Of a DNA stretch of 64,000 nt, positions 8,977-18,618 are shown piece after piece. A program made the translations under genes and the position numbers. The notes under the pieces were generated by a model that ran no database searches, was not told the origin of the DNA, and was given only the letters and a program-made list of their open reading frames with translations. Position 1 is the stretch's first letter. Each line of letters begins with the position of its first letter. The DNA is from Bacteroidales bacterium (GTDB taxonomy: Bacteria; Bacteroidota; Bacteroidia; Bacteroidales; UBA932): contig JAFRUH010000023.1 of the NCBI GenBank assembly GCA_017438975.1, positions 186,001 through 250,000 on the forward strand, in the 5' to 3' direction.

Positions 8977-10821
8977 TTACGCCGGTCCAAATTCGAATCC
9001 GTCTTTCAGCATGGTCTTGTGGACGCAGACCGGTTCCTTGCCGAGGTTCTCGATCACATATTCGCCCATGTCGGCGGGCACGACGACCATGTCGAGATAA
9101 TCCGCATCGTAATATCTTTCGGGATGGGCCTTGCTCCGGATCCGGATCTTGTCTCCGTCGACGAGGACGAGGACATGGAACCTGCCAGCCGTATCCCCTT
9201 CGCAGGTCTTCTCGAACTCGTAACGGCGGAGCGAGAAGTAGAGAAGGTCATGTTCACCGACGATATACTCGGCCCAGCCGGGTCCTTCCTTGACTTTCCG
9301 GGGCTGCTGGACAATGTTGTTGCGGACCCAGGTGGTGCGGCGGTCCTTCGCGACATTCTCCTCGCCGAGCTTGGTGTGGATCGGGCGCTGCTTGCCGTCG
9401 AAGTCGAGACGCAAATAGTCGTACATCTTATAGGTGTAGGAACCGATGGTGAGGGAGCCGATCTCAAGGACGACCTGGTTGCGGCCCGAGGAATGGATCG
9501 TTCCGGCGGGAAGCATGACCTGGAGGCCCGGCTTCGACTCTTCATAGCTGACATATTTCATATAATCCACCGGCTTGTGCTCCTTGTCGGCGGCCTCGAT
9601 GTCCTTGAAGAACTGCGGGAGGTCCGCATCGTCGCGGAAGCCGATGAAGGTCTTGGCTCCGTGGCCGGTCGCGACGACATAATAGCTCTCATCCTGACGG
9701 CCGAACTCTCCGAAGTTATCGATATTGAATTTGGCTCCGGAGTGGCACTGGATCGACATGTTCCCCGTCGAATGGAAGGAATCGTCGTAGTTGAACCGGA
9801 TTGGGAAATACCCGTGGAACTTCTCTACGCAGGCCTTGCCCATGACGGCCTCCCCCTCTTTCATGAAGAAGGAGCAGAACGGGATTTCGACGATGGTCTT
9901 TCCGACCTCGACGAGGACGCTGACCTCCATCGGGATCAGGTCGAAGACCCAGGCGCAGTTGCGCATCGTATCCGGAAGGTTGCGGAGACGCTTGATGTAG
10001 CTGCCGCCCCAGACCCCTTCGAGATAAGCCGGCTTGCAGCGGAACGGGTAGGTGGCGAGGCTGGCGAGGATTTCCCGGATCGACTCGCGGGTCATCATCT
10101 TCAGGTCGTCCGGATGGTCGGCCTCGAAATAATAATCGACCACATTGCCTTTCAGGAGTTCCGCCCGGAGGTGGACCGCCACTTCGAAATCGGCGTAGTA
10201 GCAGCGGCGGATCGTCTGGTTGACCGGCTGCGGTTTCGTGAGGCCGAGGTTGATATAGGTTCCCCTGCGGATACGGAGGATGGATTCCTTCGGGGTGATG
10301 TCCAGGAAACAGGTCAGGTCATAGAGTGCGCGCTGGGGAGCGACCAGACAGCCGTAGCCGTACACGATCGTCACGGTTCCGGCTTCCCGGATGCCGGCGT
10401 TGAAAGCGTCCAGACGGGCCTTGTCCAGCATTCCCTCGTACCCGCCCTTGTAGATGCGGCCGAAGAGAAGGGTCGGGTCGACGGAGCGGTCCCACCAGAG
10501 CTTGTCGTCGATCATGTCCTTGAATTCCGCCTCGCTCTTGTAAGTGGCGGAAAAATCGAGGGTCCGGACGGCGACGTTCCGGAGCTGGAGCTGCTGTGAC
10601 AGCAGATTGACGATACGGGTGAAATCGGCGGTGGTATAGCCGTCGAAGGCCACCACGACGGAGCCTTTCCCGTCCATCATTCCGGCGATCCGTCCGGCGA
10701 GGGTGGCAGCCACCTTGGTAGAACCTCCGGTTACCAGGCCGTCAATGGCCTCCTTGGGTAATGCGGGACGGTTTACGGGACGGGGATCGTCATACGGGAA
10801 AGGGTTGTACATGAAACTCAT
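8977..10821 (-). CDS. class I mannose-6-phosphate isomerase-like protein with a kinase-like N-terminal domain
   Basis: This 614-residue protein has a cupin C-terminal half resembling type I phosphomannose isomerase. It shows VWGGSYIKRLRN (about 270-281), NMSIQCH (354-360, matching LSIQVHP), GRQDESYYV (374-382, matching GKTEAWYVL) and PAGTIHSSG with EIGS (438-455, matching PAGTVHAIG). This places zinc ligands at about Gln358, His360, Glu378 and His443. The first 230 residues are not part of ordinary ManA. Residues 53-75 (GSVVVAFDGYTTADFTRIVN) look like the first strand of a uridine-kinase-like fold but lack a GxxxxGK[ST] P-loop. It starts 30 bases after the MFS gene and probably shares its promoter. 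Likely role: aldose-ketose phosphate isomerisation in sugar catabolism; the substrate is uncertain. An in-frame ATG at 10812 is an alternative start. Confidence 0.75.
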   Translation of the reverse strand: MSFMYNPFPYDDPRPVNRPALPKEAIDGLVTGGSTKVAATLAGRIAGMMDGKGSVVVAFDGYTTADFTRIVNLLSQQLQLRNVAVRTLDFSATYKSEAEFKDMIDDKLWWDRSVDPTLLFGRIYKGGYEGMLDKARLDAFNAGIREAGTVTIVYGYGCLVAPQRALYDLTCFLDITPKESILRIRRGTYINLGLTKPQPVNQTIRRCYYADFEVAVHLRAELLKGNVVDYYFEADHPDDLKMMTRESIREILASLATYPFRCKPAYLEGVWGGSYIKRLRNLPDTMRNCAWVFDLIPMEVSVLVEVGKTIVEIPFCSFFMKEGEAVMGKACVEKFHGYFPIRFNYDDSFHSTGNMSIQCHSGAKFNIDNFGEFGRQDESYYVVATGHGAKTFIGFRDDADLPQFFKDIEAADKEHKPVDYMKYVSYEESKPGLQVMLPAGTIHSSGRNQVVLEIGSLTIGSYTYKMYDYLRLDFDGKQRPIHTKLGEENVAKDRRTTWVRNNIVQQPRKVKEGPGWAEYIVGEHDLLYFSLRRYEFEKTCEGDTAGRFHVLVLVDGDKIRIRSKAHPERYYDADYLDMVVVPADMGEYVIENLGKEPVCVHKTMLKDGFEFGPA

Positions 10822-10851
10822 AGGGCAGTCTGATTTATATGGATTGGATAA

Positions 10852-12141
10852 TTAGAGATTCTTGCGCATCTTGTCATAGTCTTTCTGGTAATGGAGCCGG
10901 CTGACAAGGAGCATCAGGGCGCCGCAGACGAGCCAGATGACGGCCAGGCAGGAGAAGCCGAAAGCCAGTCCCCGGGAGGTCTTGATCGCTGCGAGGACGA
11001 CCGGGGCGAGGGAACCCACGCCGAAACCGATCATGATCATTACGCTCGAAGCGGAGGCATGGAGCCTGGGCGGAATGACGTCATAGAGTACCGTATAGGT
11101 ATTGGCGTCGAAGAAAGCCCGGGCGAAGCCGAATCCGGCGCAGCCGAGATAGACGACCCAGAGGATTCTGGGAGAGCCCATCATGAACAGGAAGGGGACC
11201 GCGAACAGCAGGCCGATACCCTGGAGGGCCATCCTCCACCGGGGATTCTTCGCACCGATGCGGTCGGAGATGGACCCGGCGAGCAGGACGCCCACGAAGG
11301 CGAAAATATGGGTATAGAACGTGGCATTGAAGCCCGCCTGGGCGAGGGTCATGTCGAAGCTTTCGTGCAGGTAGGTCGGCATCCAGGTCAGATAGCCGTT
11401 AAGCACGAAGATCAGGCCGCTGAAGCCGATGATCAGCATGATGGCGGTCGGGGTCTTGAACATGAACTTGAAACCGTCCAGGAATCCCGGTTTGGCGGCC
11501 GCGGGCTGGGCTTCCGCCGGGGCGACGGCGGCGGGAGCGGTCTCCGCGGGTTTGTCCTTGAGGCGGAAGATCATCACGATGCCCCAGATGATGCCGACCG
11601 AACCGAAGATGCAGAAGGACCACTGCCAGCCCATCTTGTCCGCGATCAGGCCCGCCAGGAATCCGCTCAGGATGATTCCGATATAATACGCTGTCTGATG
11701 GATTGAGAGGGCGCGGGCCCTGGTATCGGTATGGTACTGTGCGAGGAGCGCCATGCAGGAGGGCGAGAAAACGGCCTCCCCTCCTCCCGTCGCGATGGAG
11801 CGGAAGAGGACGAGGGAAATGAATCCGCCGGCGAAGCCCGTCAGCATCGTGGCGACACTCCAGAACAGGATGCTGCAAGTCGTGACCCACTTCCGGGAGA
11901 GGCGGTCTCCGGCCCATCCCCCGAGCGGAACGGAAAGGGCGAAGAAGAGATTGAAGATCGTAGCGATCCATCCGATGGAGACATCGGTGAGGCTCAGCGA
12001 ATCCCGGATCTGGGGAAGGACCGTATTGAAGACCTGGCGGTCGGCCTGGTTGAGCAGATAGGCCATCCAGAGCAGGGCCAGGACCTCCCATTTGTAGAAA
12101 CCGGCCATCCTGCCGGAGGAAACGTCTCGGGTTTTGTCCAT
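10852..12141 (-). CDS. MFS transporter, probable sugar or sugar-acid permease
   Basis: This 429-residue major facilitator has about 12 membrane helices. The MFS signature between helices 2 and 3 is visible as GGWAGDRLSRKW, with a weaker version in the second half (GSISDRIGAKNPRWR). The first helix carries LLNQADRQVFNTVLPQI, a pattern common in the anion:cation symporter branch. The central cytoplasmic loop is an Ala/Pro-rich stretch (residues about 207-222). The gene heads a two-gene minus-strand unit with the isomerase-like gene and diverges from a GntR-type regulator, so the three genes probably form one inducible sugar-use module. The substrate cannot be read from the sequence. Confidence 0.87.
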   Translation of the reverse strand: MDKTRDVSSGRMAGFYKWEVLALLWMAYLLNQADRQVFNTVLPQIRDSLSLTDVSIGWIATIFNLFFALSVPLGGWAGDRLSRKWVTTCSILFWSVATMLTGFAGGFISLVLFRSIATGGGEAVFSPSCMALLAQYHTDTRARALSIHQTAYYIGIILSGFLAGLIADKMGWQWSFCIFGSVGIIWGIVMIFRLKDKPAETAPAAVAPAEAQPAAAKPGFLDGFKFMFKTPTAIMLIIGFSGLIFVLNGYLTWMPTYLHESFDMTLAQAGFNATFYTHIFAFVGVLLAGSISDRIGAKNPRWRMALQGIGLLFAVPFLFMMGSPRILWVVYLGCAGFGFARAFFDANTYTVLYDVIPPRLHASASSVMIMIGFGVGSLAPVVLAAIKTSRGLAFGFSCLAVIWLVCGALMLLVSRLHYQKDYDKMRKNL

Positions 12142-12160
12142 TCTTTCCGTTTTTTAGCGA

Positions 12161-12180
12161 ACTGTGTTGCACTGTGATGC
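12161..12180. repeat. tandem 10-bp repeat between the MFS and GntR genes
   Basis: Two adjacent copies of ACTGTGnTGC differ at one base. The repeat lies just downstream of the predicted start of the minus-strand MFS transcript and about 50 bases upstream of the GntR start codon. That is a good place for a repressor site. It may be an operator of the divergent GntR protein, but this is inference. Confidence 0.45.
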
Positions 12181-12211
12181 TTTGCAAATTTAGGGATTAT
12201 TTTTATATTTG
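12181..12211 (+). promoter_or_regulatory. promoter of the GntR regulator
   Basis: TTTG at 12181-12184 and TATATTTG at 12204-12211 are separated by 19 bases. This matches the Bacteroidetes primary-sigma consensus (TTTG, N19-21, TAnnTTTG) exactly. The predicted start of transcription leaves a leader of about 15 bases before the ATG at 12233. Confidence 0.8.
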
Positions 12212-12215
12212 CAAA
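12185..12215 (-). promoter_or_regulatory. promoter of the MFS transporter gene, interlocked with the divergent GntR promoter
   Basis: On the minus strand the -33 TTTG is at 12212-12215 and the -7 TAAATTTG at 12185-12192, again 19 bases apart. Each 8-bp palindrome TTTGCAAA (12181-12188 and 12208-12215) supplies the -33 element for one direction and part of the -7 element for the other. The two promoters cannot be occupied independently. Confidence 0.8.
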
Positions 12216-12232
12216 CAGAATAAAAGCCTATT

Positions 12233-13264
12233 ATGGGAAAAATCAATATCGACCCTGCTGCCTCGACTCCTATTTACAAGCAGATCATCAACGATATCCG
12301 CTCCAGCATCGCGGACGGTTCCCTCAAGAGCGGGGAACAGATTCCCTCGATCAACAACCTGGCGGATGAGCTTTCTATTTCCAAGGACACCGTCAAAAAA
12401 GCGTATGCAGCCCTCCGGAAAGAGGGTTTGGTCGACTCTTTCCACGGAAAGGGATTTTTCATCAGTCACCCGCGGGACGATTCCAAGATGAACATCCTGC
12501 TCCTCTTCGACAAGCTCTCCCCTCTCAAGCAGGTCCTTTTCCAGAACTTCAACGCGGAGATCGGCGACAAGGCCGAAATCACCGTCCGTTTCCACAACCA
12601 GGACGTCGACCTGCTGGAGCATTACCTGGACCAGACCCTGGACCAGTACGACTATTACCTGATCTCTCCCCATTTCCCGCTCGACGAACATATCCAGACC
12701 CGCGTCGTACGCCTGCTGAAACGGGTCCCGAACCGGAAACTGATCCTCATTGACCGGAATATGCCGCGGCTCGTCGGAAACTTCGGCGCCGTCTACCAGG
12801 ACTGCAACCAGGACATCTACGACGCCCTCGGCGGAGGAATCGACCGGATCCGCGATTTCTCGATGCTCAACGTCGTGATGGTCCCGGGCAGCCTCTACCA
12901 TACGGAAATCAGCGCGGCCGTCAAGCGTTTCTGCAAGACCTACCGGGTCAAGGCGCGCTATCTCTTCGGAACCACTCCGCAGGATATCCATGCGAACGAA
13001 CTCTACCTCATCCTGAACAGCCAGCTGGACACCGGCCTCCTGCAGCTCGTGCACCAGATCCAGAACAAGGGGCTCGTGATCGGAAAGGATGTCGGTATCA
13101 TCTCCTACAACGAATCCCCCCTGAGCGAGATCGTCCTGGGCGGCCTGACGACCGCCTCCACCGACTTCGGCCAGATGGGGACCCTCGCCGCCCGGATGGT
13201 CCTTTCCGGGGAACTCAGCAAAGTCCGCTGCGACTTCCGCCTCATCCGCCGCGCCACCTTCTGA
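12233..13264 (+). CDS. GntR-family transcriptional regulator with LacI-type sugar-binding domain
   Basis: This 343-residue regulator has an N-terminal winged helix of the GntR type (residues about 10-78). It shows IYKQIINDIRSSIADGSLKS, QIPSINNLADELSISKDTVK and YAALRKEGLVDSFHGKGFF. A LacI/periplasmic-binding-like domain follows (about 85-335) instead of the usual FadR or UTRA domain. The same arrangement is seen in Bacteroides monosaccharide-responsive GntR regulators such as FucR. It diverges from the MFS/isomerase genes across a 91-base region with interlocked promoters and short repeats, so it most likely controls them and itself in response to a sugar or sugar phosphate. Confidence 0.85.
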   Translation: MGKINIDPAASTPIYKQIINDIRSSIADGSLKSGEQIPSINNLADELSISKDTVKKAYAALRKEGLVDSFHGKGFFISHPRDDSKMNILLLFDKLSPLKQVLFQNFNAEIGDKAEITVRFHNQDVDLLEHYLDQTLDQYDYYLISPHFPLDEHIQTRVVRLLKRVPNRKLILIDRNMPRLVGNFGAVYQDCNQDIYDALGGGIDRIRDFSMLNVVMVPGSLYHTEISAAVKRFCKTYRVKARYLFGTTPQDIHANELYLILNSQLDTGLLQLVHQIQNKGLVIGKDVGIISYNESPLSEIVLGGLTTASTDFGQMGTLAARMVLSGELSKVRCDFRLIRRATF

Positions 13265-13279
13265 CAGGAGATTCCAGAC

Positions 13280-13313
13280 AAAAAAGGCGCGTCCCGGATT
13301 GCGGGGCGCGCCT
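13280..13313 (-). terminator. terminator of groEL
   Basis: A GC-rich hairpin has AGGCGCG...CGCGCCT arms lengthened by a G-T pair and two G-C pairs. On the minus strand it is followed by a run of six T, read from the A-run at 13280-13285. It starts about 23 bases past the groEL stop codon. It also lies downstream of the convergent GntR gene, which it may terminate as well. Confidence 0.85.
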
Positions 13314-13335
13314 TGATACTTGAAGCGGTCGGGGA

Positions 13336-15227
<1,892 letters not shown>

Positions 15228-15270
15228 AATATCAAATGTTTTTTGAGTTTGTTTTCCAGGCAGTGTCCTA

Positions 15271-15310
15271 TCAAGCCGTGTGCCATCCCGGCACGACTGA
15301 CAAAATGTCA
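15271..15310 (-). promoter_or_regulatory. candidate groESL promoter: sigma-54-like element plus inverted repeats
   Basis: On the minus strand TGGCAC (15285-15280), five bases, then TTGA (15274-15271) resembles the sigma-54 -24/-12 signal TGGCAC-N5-TTGC. The -12 has GA instead of GC. Transcription would start about 30 bases before the groES ATG. Upstream, TGACAAAATGTCA (15298-15310) is an inverted repeat that overlaps the galM stop. GTGCC-N5-GGCAC (15280-15294) is a second inverted repeat covering the -24 element. No CIRCE element and no TAnnTTTG box is present. Which factor reads these signals is unproven. Confidence 0.45.
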
Positions 15311-16441
15311 CCTCCTGACCGTGAAACGGTAGACGCAGGTGTGCTTGTAGACAATCGCGGGGAGGACGAGGACGTCGGTAAAATTGTCATGGTTGGGACT
15401 GTCGGGCCATTTCTGGGTCTCCAGGGCCAGGGAAGAGCGGAATACGAGGGGCTTGCCGTTCTTTCCCTTGTCGCTGCCGTCGAAGAAATTGCCGCTGTAG
15501 AACTGCAGGCCGGGCTGGTCGGTCAGGACCTCCAGCTGGCGGCCGGTCTCGGGATCCCAGACTGTGCAGGCGGAGACGACTTTCCCGTCCGGATCCGCAT
15601 TGAGGCACCAGTTGTGGTCATAGCCGCGGGCGAAACGGATCTGGGTGTCGGAGGTCTCTCCGATCCGGTCTCCGATCCGGTGCTCCTTCCGGAAATCGAA
15701 GGGAGTCCCTTCCACGTCGCGGATCTCGCCCGTAGGGATGCTCAGGGAGTCGATCGGGATGAACCGGTCGGCGTTGATCTTCATCAGGTAGTCCTCTACC
15801 GTGCCGTTGCCTTCGCCCCTGAGGTTGAAGAAGGAATGGTGGGAAAGGTTGACCGGCGTAGCCTTGTCTGTCGTCGCCTTGTACATGACGATGAATTCAT
15901 TCTGCTCCGTGAGGGTATAGCTCATCAGGATGTCGAGGTTCCCCGGGAATCCTTCCTGGCCGTCGGGATGGACATAGCGGAAGGTAATCGAGGAGGGACC
16001 GGACTGGACGACGTCCCAGACGACATGGTCGACGCCCTTGAATCCCCCGTGGAGGGTATTCACTCCGTTGTCGTTGCAGGGGGTATGGAAGGTCTCCCCG
16101 TAGACATCGAAAGAGGCGCCCCCGATCCGGTTCGCGACGGGACCGACGCAAGCGCCGAGGAAGCGCTCGCCGGAAGGATGGACATATTCCTCAAGGGAGT
16201 TCCGGCCCACGACGATATCCTCGTAATCGCCGTGTTTGTCCGGGGTGAACAGCGAAACGACGCGTGCGCCGTAATTGGTCACCTGGAGGATGATATCGCC
16301 GTTTTTCAGGGTATAGAGGGCGACCGGATGCTGATCGACGCTGCCGTTGAAATTCTCGGCCGGCACAAGGACCGGAGCCTTCTTGGGGGCACATGCGGCA
16401 AGGAGAAGGAGGCCCGCCGCCAACCATGCTGTAGCTTTCAT
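15308..16441 (-). CDS. galM: aldose 1-epimerase (mutarotase), lipoprotein
   Basis: This 377-residue GalM-type mutarotase interconverts alpha and beta anomers of aldoses. Catalytic landmarks are present: [15 protein letters not shown], the catalytic His pair in [10 protein letters not shown], the substrate-binding Asp in [10 protein letters not shown], and the base Glu in [16 protein letters not shown]. The N-terminus is a lipoprotein signal ([11 protein letters not shown]), so it acts in the periplasm or on a membrane, as in many Bacteroidetes, rather than in the cytosol. The ATG at 16441 is preferred because it sits a short leader behind a TAAATTTG box; an ATG at 16450 is also in frame. groESL lies downstream on the same strand but has its own upstream signals. 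Confidence 0.95.
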   Translation of the reverse strand: MKATAWLAAGLLLLAACAPKKAPVLVPAENFNGSVDQHPVALYTLKNGDIILQVTNYGARVVSLFTPDKHGDYEDIVVGRNSLEEYVHPSGERFLGACVGPVANRIGGASFDVYGETFHTPCNDNGVNTLHGGFKGVDHVVWDVVQSGPSSITFRYVHPDGQEGFPGNLDILMSYTLTEQNEFIVMYKATTDKATPVNLSHHSFFNLRGEGNGTVEDYLMKINADRFIPIDSLSIPTGEIRDVEGTPFDFRKEHRIGDRIGETSDTQIRFARGYDHNWCLNADPDGKVVSACTVWDPETGRQLEVLTDQPGLQFYSGNFFDGSDKGKNGKPLVFRSSLALETQKWPDSPNHDNFTDVLVLPAIVYKHTCVYRFTVRR

Positions 16442-16459
16442 AATATGCATATATTTCCA

Positions 16460-16467
16460 CAAATTTA
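16460..16467 (-). promoter_or_regulatory. -7 promoter element of galM
   Basis: TAAATTTG on the minus strand matches the Bacteroidetes -7 box. It places transcription start about 12 bases before the galM ATG at 16441. No clear TTTG is present at -33. Confidence 0.6.
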
Positions 16468-16478
16468 AGAATTTATAT

Positions 16479-16486
16479 TAAATTTG
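16479..16486 (+). promoter_or_regulatory. -7 promoter element of the DUF3737 operon
   Basis: TAAATTTG on the plus strand lies 33 bases before the ATG at 16520, back to back with the galM promoter in a 78-base AT-rich divergent region. The downstream genes are spaced 1-19 bases apart, so this promoter may serve the DUF3737-patB-DUF819-OMP-pdxJ series. Confidence 0.65.
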
Positions 16487-16519
16487 CAGATTGTTGTACA
16501 TTAATTTAAAGGAATTGAA

Positions 16520-17410
16520 ATGCGAATCATACGGAATGCCGAATTCGGAGGGGAACGGCCGCTCTATGCGGAAAAGGACCTTCGGCTGGAGAATGTGGTG
16601 ATCAATCCCGGCGAGTCGGCGCTCAAGGAGACGGCCCGGATCGAAGCGGTCGGCTGCGAGTTCAAGGGAAAATATCCTTTCTGGTGCACGGACGGGTTCA
16701 CCGTCGAACAGTGCATCTTCCGGGAGGGGGCGCGTGCCGCCCTCTGGTATTCCAAGGACTGCCGGATGAGCGACACCCTCATCGAGGCCCCCAAGATGTT
16801 CCGCGAGATGGACGGGGTGACCCTCCGGAAGGTACGCATACCGAACGCCCAAGAGACCTTCTGGTCCTGCCGGGACATCGACCTCGAAGACGTAGAAGTC
16901 TCCGGTGCCGACTATATCTTCATGAACTCCAGGGACATCCGGATCCGGAACTACCGTCAGAAAGGCAATTATTCCTTCCAGTATGCCCGGGACGTGGAGA
17001 TCCGGGACGCCGTCCTCGAAACGAAAGACGCGTTTTGGAATGCCGAAAACGTCACCGTCTACGATTCGCGGATTGACGGAGAGTACCTTGGCTGGTATTC
17101 CCGGAATCTCCGCCTCGTCGGCTGCCGGATCTCCGGCACGCAGCCGCTCTGCTATGCCGAGAATCTCGTCCTGGAGAACTGCATCTTCGACGAGGATGCG
17201 GACCTGGCTTTCGAGTATTCGACCGTCCAGGCCGGAATCCTCAGCCCGGTGACGAGCGTCAAGAATCCCCGGGGCGGACGGATCATCGCCCAGTGCTACG
17301 GGGAGATCATCCTCGACCGGAACATCAAGGCTCCGGGCGACTGCGAGATCCTTACCTGGGAGAATCCCGACCACGACCTTTCCAAAGAACCCCAAATCGT
17401 AGAGTATTGA
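16520..17410 (+). CDS. DUF3737 family protein (predicted parallel beta-helix)
   Basis: This 296-residue protein begins MRIIRNAEFGGERPLYAEKD and has the irregular hydrophobic repeats of DUF3737, such as YPFWCTDGFTVEQCIF, AALWYSKDCRMSDTLI, ETFWSCRDIDLEDVEV, DYIFMNSRDIRIRNYR and PLCYAENLVLENCIF. One rung of about 20 residues recurs through most of the chain, which fits a right-handed beta-helix. There is no signal peptide, so it is probably cytoplasmic. Biochemical function is not known to me. It is followed after one base by a PatB/MalY aminotransferase and then a DUF819 membrane protein, so it probably belongs to a sulfur-amino-acid-linked process, but that is inference from position. Confidence 0.85.
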   Translation: MRIIRNAEFGGERPLYAEKDLRLENVVINPGESALKETARIEAVGCEFKGKYPFWCTDGFTVEQCIFREGARAALWYSKDCRMSDTLIEAPKMFREMDGVTLRKVRIPNAQETFWSCRDIDLEDVEVSGADYIFMNSRDIRIRNYRQKGNYSFQYARDVEIRDAVLETKDAFWNAENVTVYDSRIDGEYLGWYSRNLRLVGCRISGTQPLCYAENLVLENCIFDEDADLAFEYSTVQAGILSPVTSVKNPRGGRIIAQCYGEIILDRNIKAPGDCEILTWENPDHDLSKEPQIVEY

Positions 17411-17411
17411 C

Positions 17412-18599
17412 ATGGGACGCTACTGCTTCGACGAGATCGTACCGCGCCGCGGAACCGGCAGCGTGAAATGGGATGAATTCGAATCCGACGCCCTTCCGAT
17501 GTGGGTCGCGGACATGGACTTCAAGGCGGCGCCCGAGATCCTCGACGCCCTTCAAAAACGGCTGGACCACGGAGTCTTCGGCTACCAGCTGGTGCCCGAC
17601 GCCTACTATGACGCCATCGCCAAGTGGTTCCGGGAAAGGCACGGATGGACCGGATTCGGGAAGGAGAACGTCATCTGCACGACGGGCGTGATCCCCGCCT
17701 ATTCCGCCTGCATCAAGGCCTTCGCGAAGCCCGGGGAAAAGGTCATCATGATGACCCCCTGCTACAACGCCTTCTTCCCCGCCGTCCGGAACAACAAGTG
17801 CGTCGAGAGCCATAATCCGCTCCTCATCGAAGACGGACAGTGCCGGATCGATTTCGAAGACCTGGAACGGAAGGCCGCCGATCCGGAAGCCACCGTCCTC
17901 CTCCTCTGCAACCCCCACAACCCCACCGGACGGGTATGGACCCGGGAAGAACTGCTTCGGGTCGCGGAAATCTGCCTGAGGAACGGCGTCTTCGTCATCT
18001 CCGATGAAATCCACTGTGAACTGACCTATCCCGGCCACGACTATACCCCCTACGGAACGCTTCCGGATGAATATGTCTGGAATTCCGCTTCCTGCATCTC
18101 CCCCACCAAGGCTTTCAACATCGCCGGCATCCAGATCGCGAACATCGTGGCGAAAGATCCCGAAAAGGTCCGGAAGATCGACCGCGCCATCAACGACAAC
18201 GAGTGCTGCGACGTCAATGTCTTCGGCGTGACCGCCCTGATGGCCGCCTACGGGGAAGGCGGGGGATGGCTCGATGAACTTCGCGCCTATCTATACGAGA
18301 ACTACCTGACCGTCAAGGAGTTCCTCGCAAAGGAACTTCCTTCCGTGAAGGTCCTTCCGCTGGAGGGAACCTATCTTCTATGGCTCGACTGCCGCGCCTT
18401 CCGGAAAGCGGACGAACCGGAGGAAGGCTTCTCCGTCCGCCTCGCGGACCATCTCCGGAAACACGCCCGCCTTATCTTCTCGACCGGAACGATCTACGGA
18501 CCGGAGGCTGAGGGATACGAGCGGATGAACATCGCCTGTCCCCGGGAAACGCTGCTGGACGGCCTTTCCCGCCTGAAAGAGGGACTTCTGAATTATTGA
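17412..18599 (+). CDS. PatB/MalY-type PLP-dependent aminotransferase / cystathionine beta-lyase
   Basis: This 395-residue fold-type I PLP enzyme of the MalY/PatB subgroup typically performs C-S beta-lysis of cystathionine and related thioethers. Signs are the N-terminal RRGTGSVKWDEF and LPMWVADMDFKAAPEILDAL, the GVIPAYSACIKAF loop, CNPHNPTGRVWTREEL, SDEIHCELTYPGHDYTPYGT, and the PLP-binding lysine in CISPTKAFNIAGIQIANI. Length is usual for the family. It is tightly coupled to DUF3737 (one base gap) and followed by DUF819 (19 bases). The exact thioether substrate is not determinable. Confidence 0.92.
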   Translation: MGRYCFDEIVPRRGTGSVKWDEFESDALPMWVADMDFKAAPEILDALQKRLDHGVFGYQLVPDAYYDAIAKWFRERHGWTGFGKENVICTTGVIPAYSACIKAFAKPGEKVIMMTPCYNAFFPAVRNNKCVESHNPLLIEDGQCRIDFEDLERKAADPEATVLLLCNPHNPTGRVWTREELLRVAEICLRNGVFVISDEIHCELTYPGHDYTPYGTLPDEYVWNSASCISPTKAFNIAGIQIANIVAKDPEKVRKIDRAINDNECCDVNVFGVTALMAAYGEGGGWLDELRAYLYENYLTVKEFLAKELPSVKVLPLEGTYLLWLDCRAFRKADEPEEGFSVRLADHLRKHARLIFSTGTIYGPEAEGYERMNIACPRETLLDGLSRLKEGLLNY

Positions 18600-18618
18600 T
18601 TGTTTTATTTCCACGTTT

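Noticed and set aside
15228..15307. CIRCE/HrcA site upstream of groES
   Set aside because: The TTAGCACTC-N9-GAGTGCTAA sequence is not present; only shorter, different inverted repeats are found.
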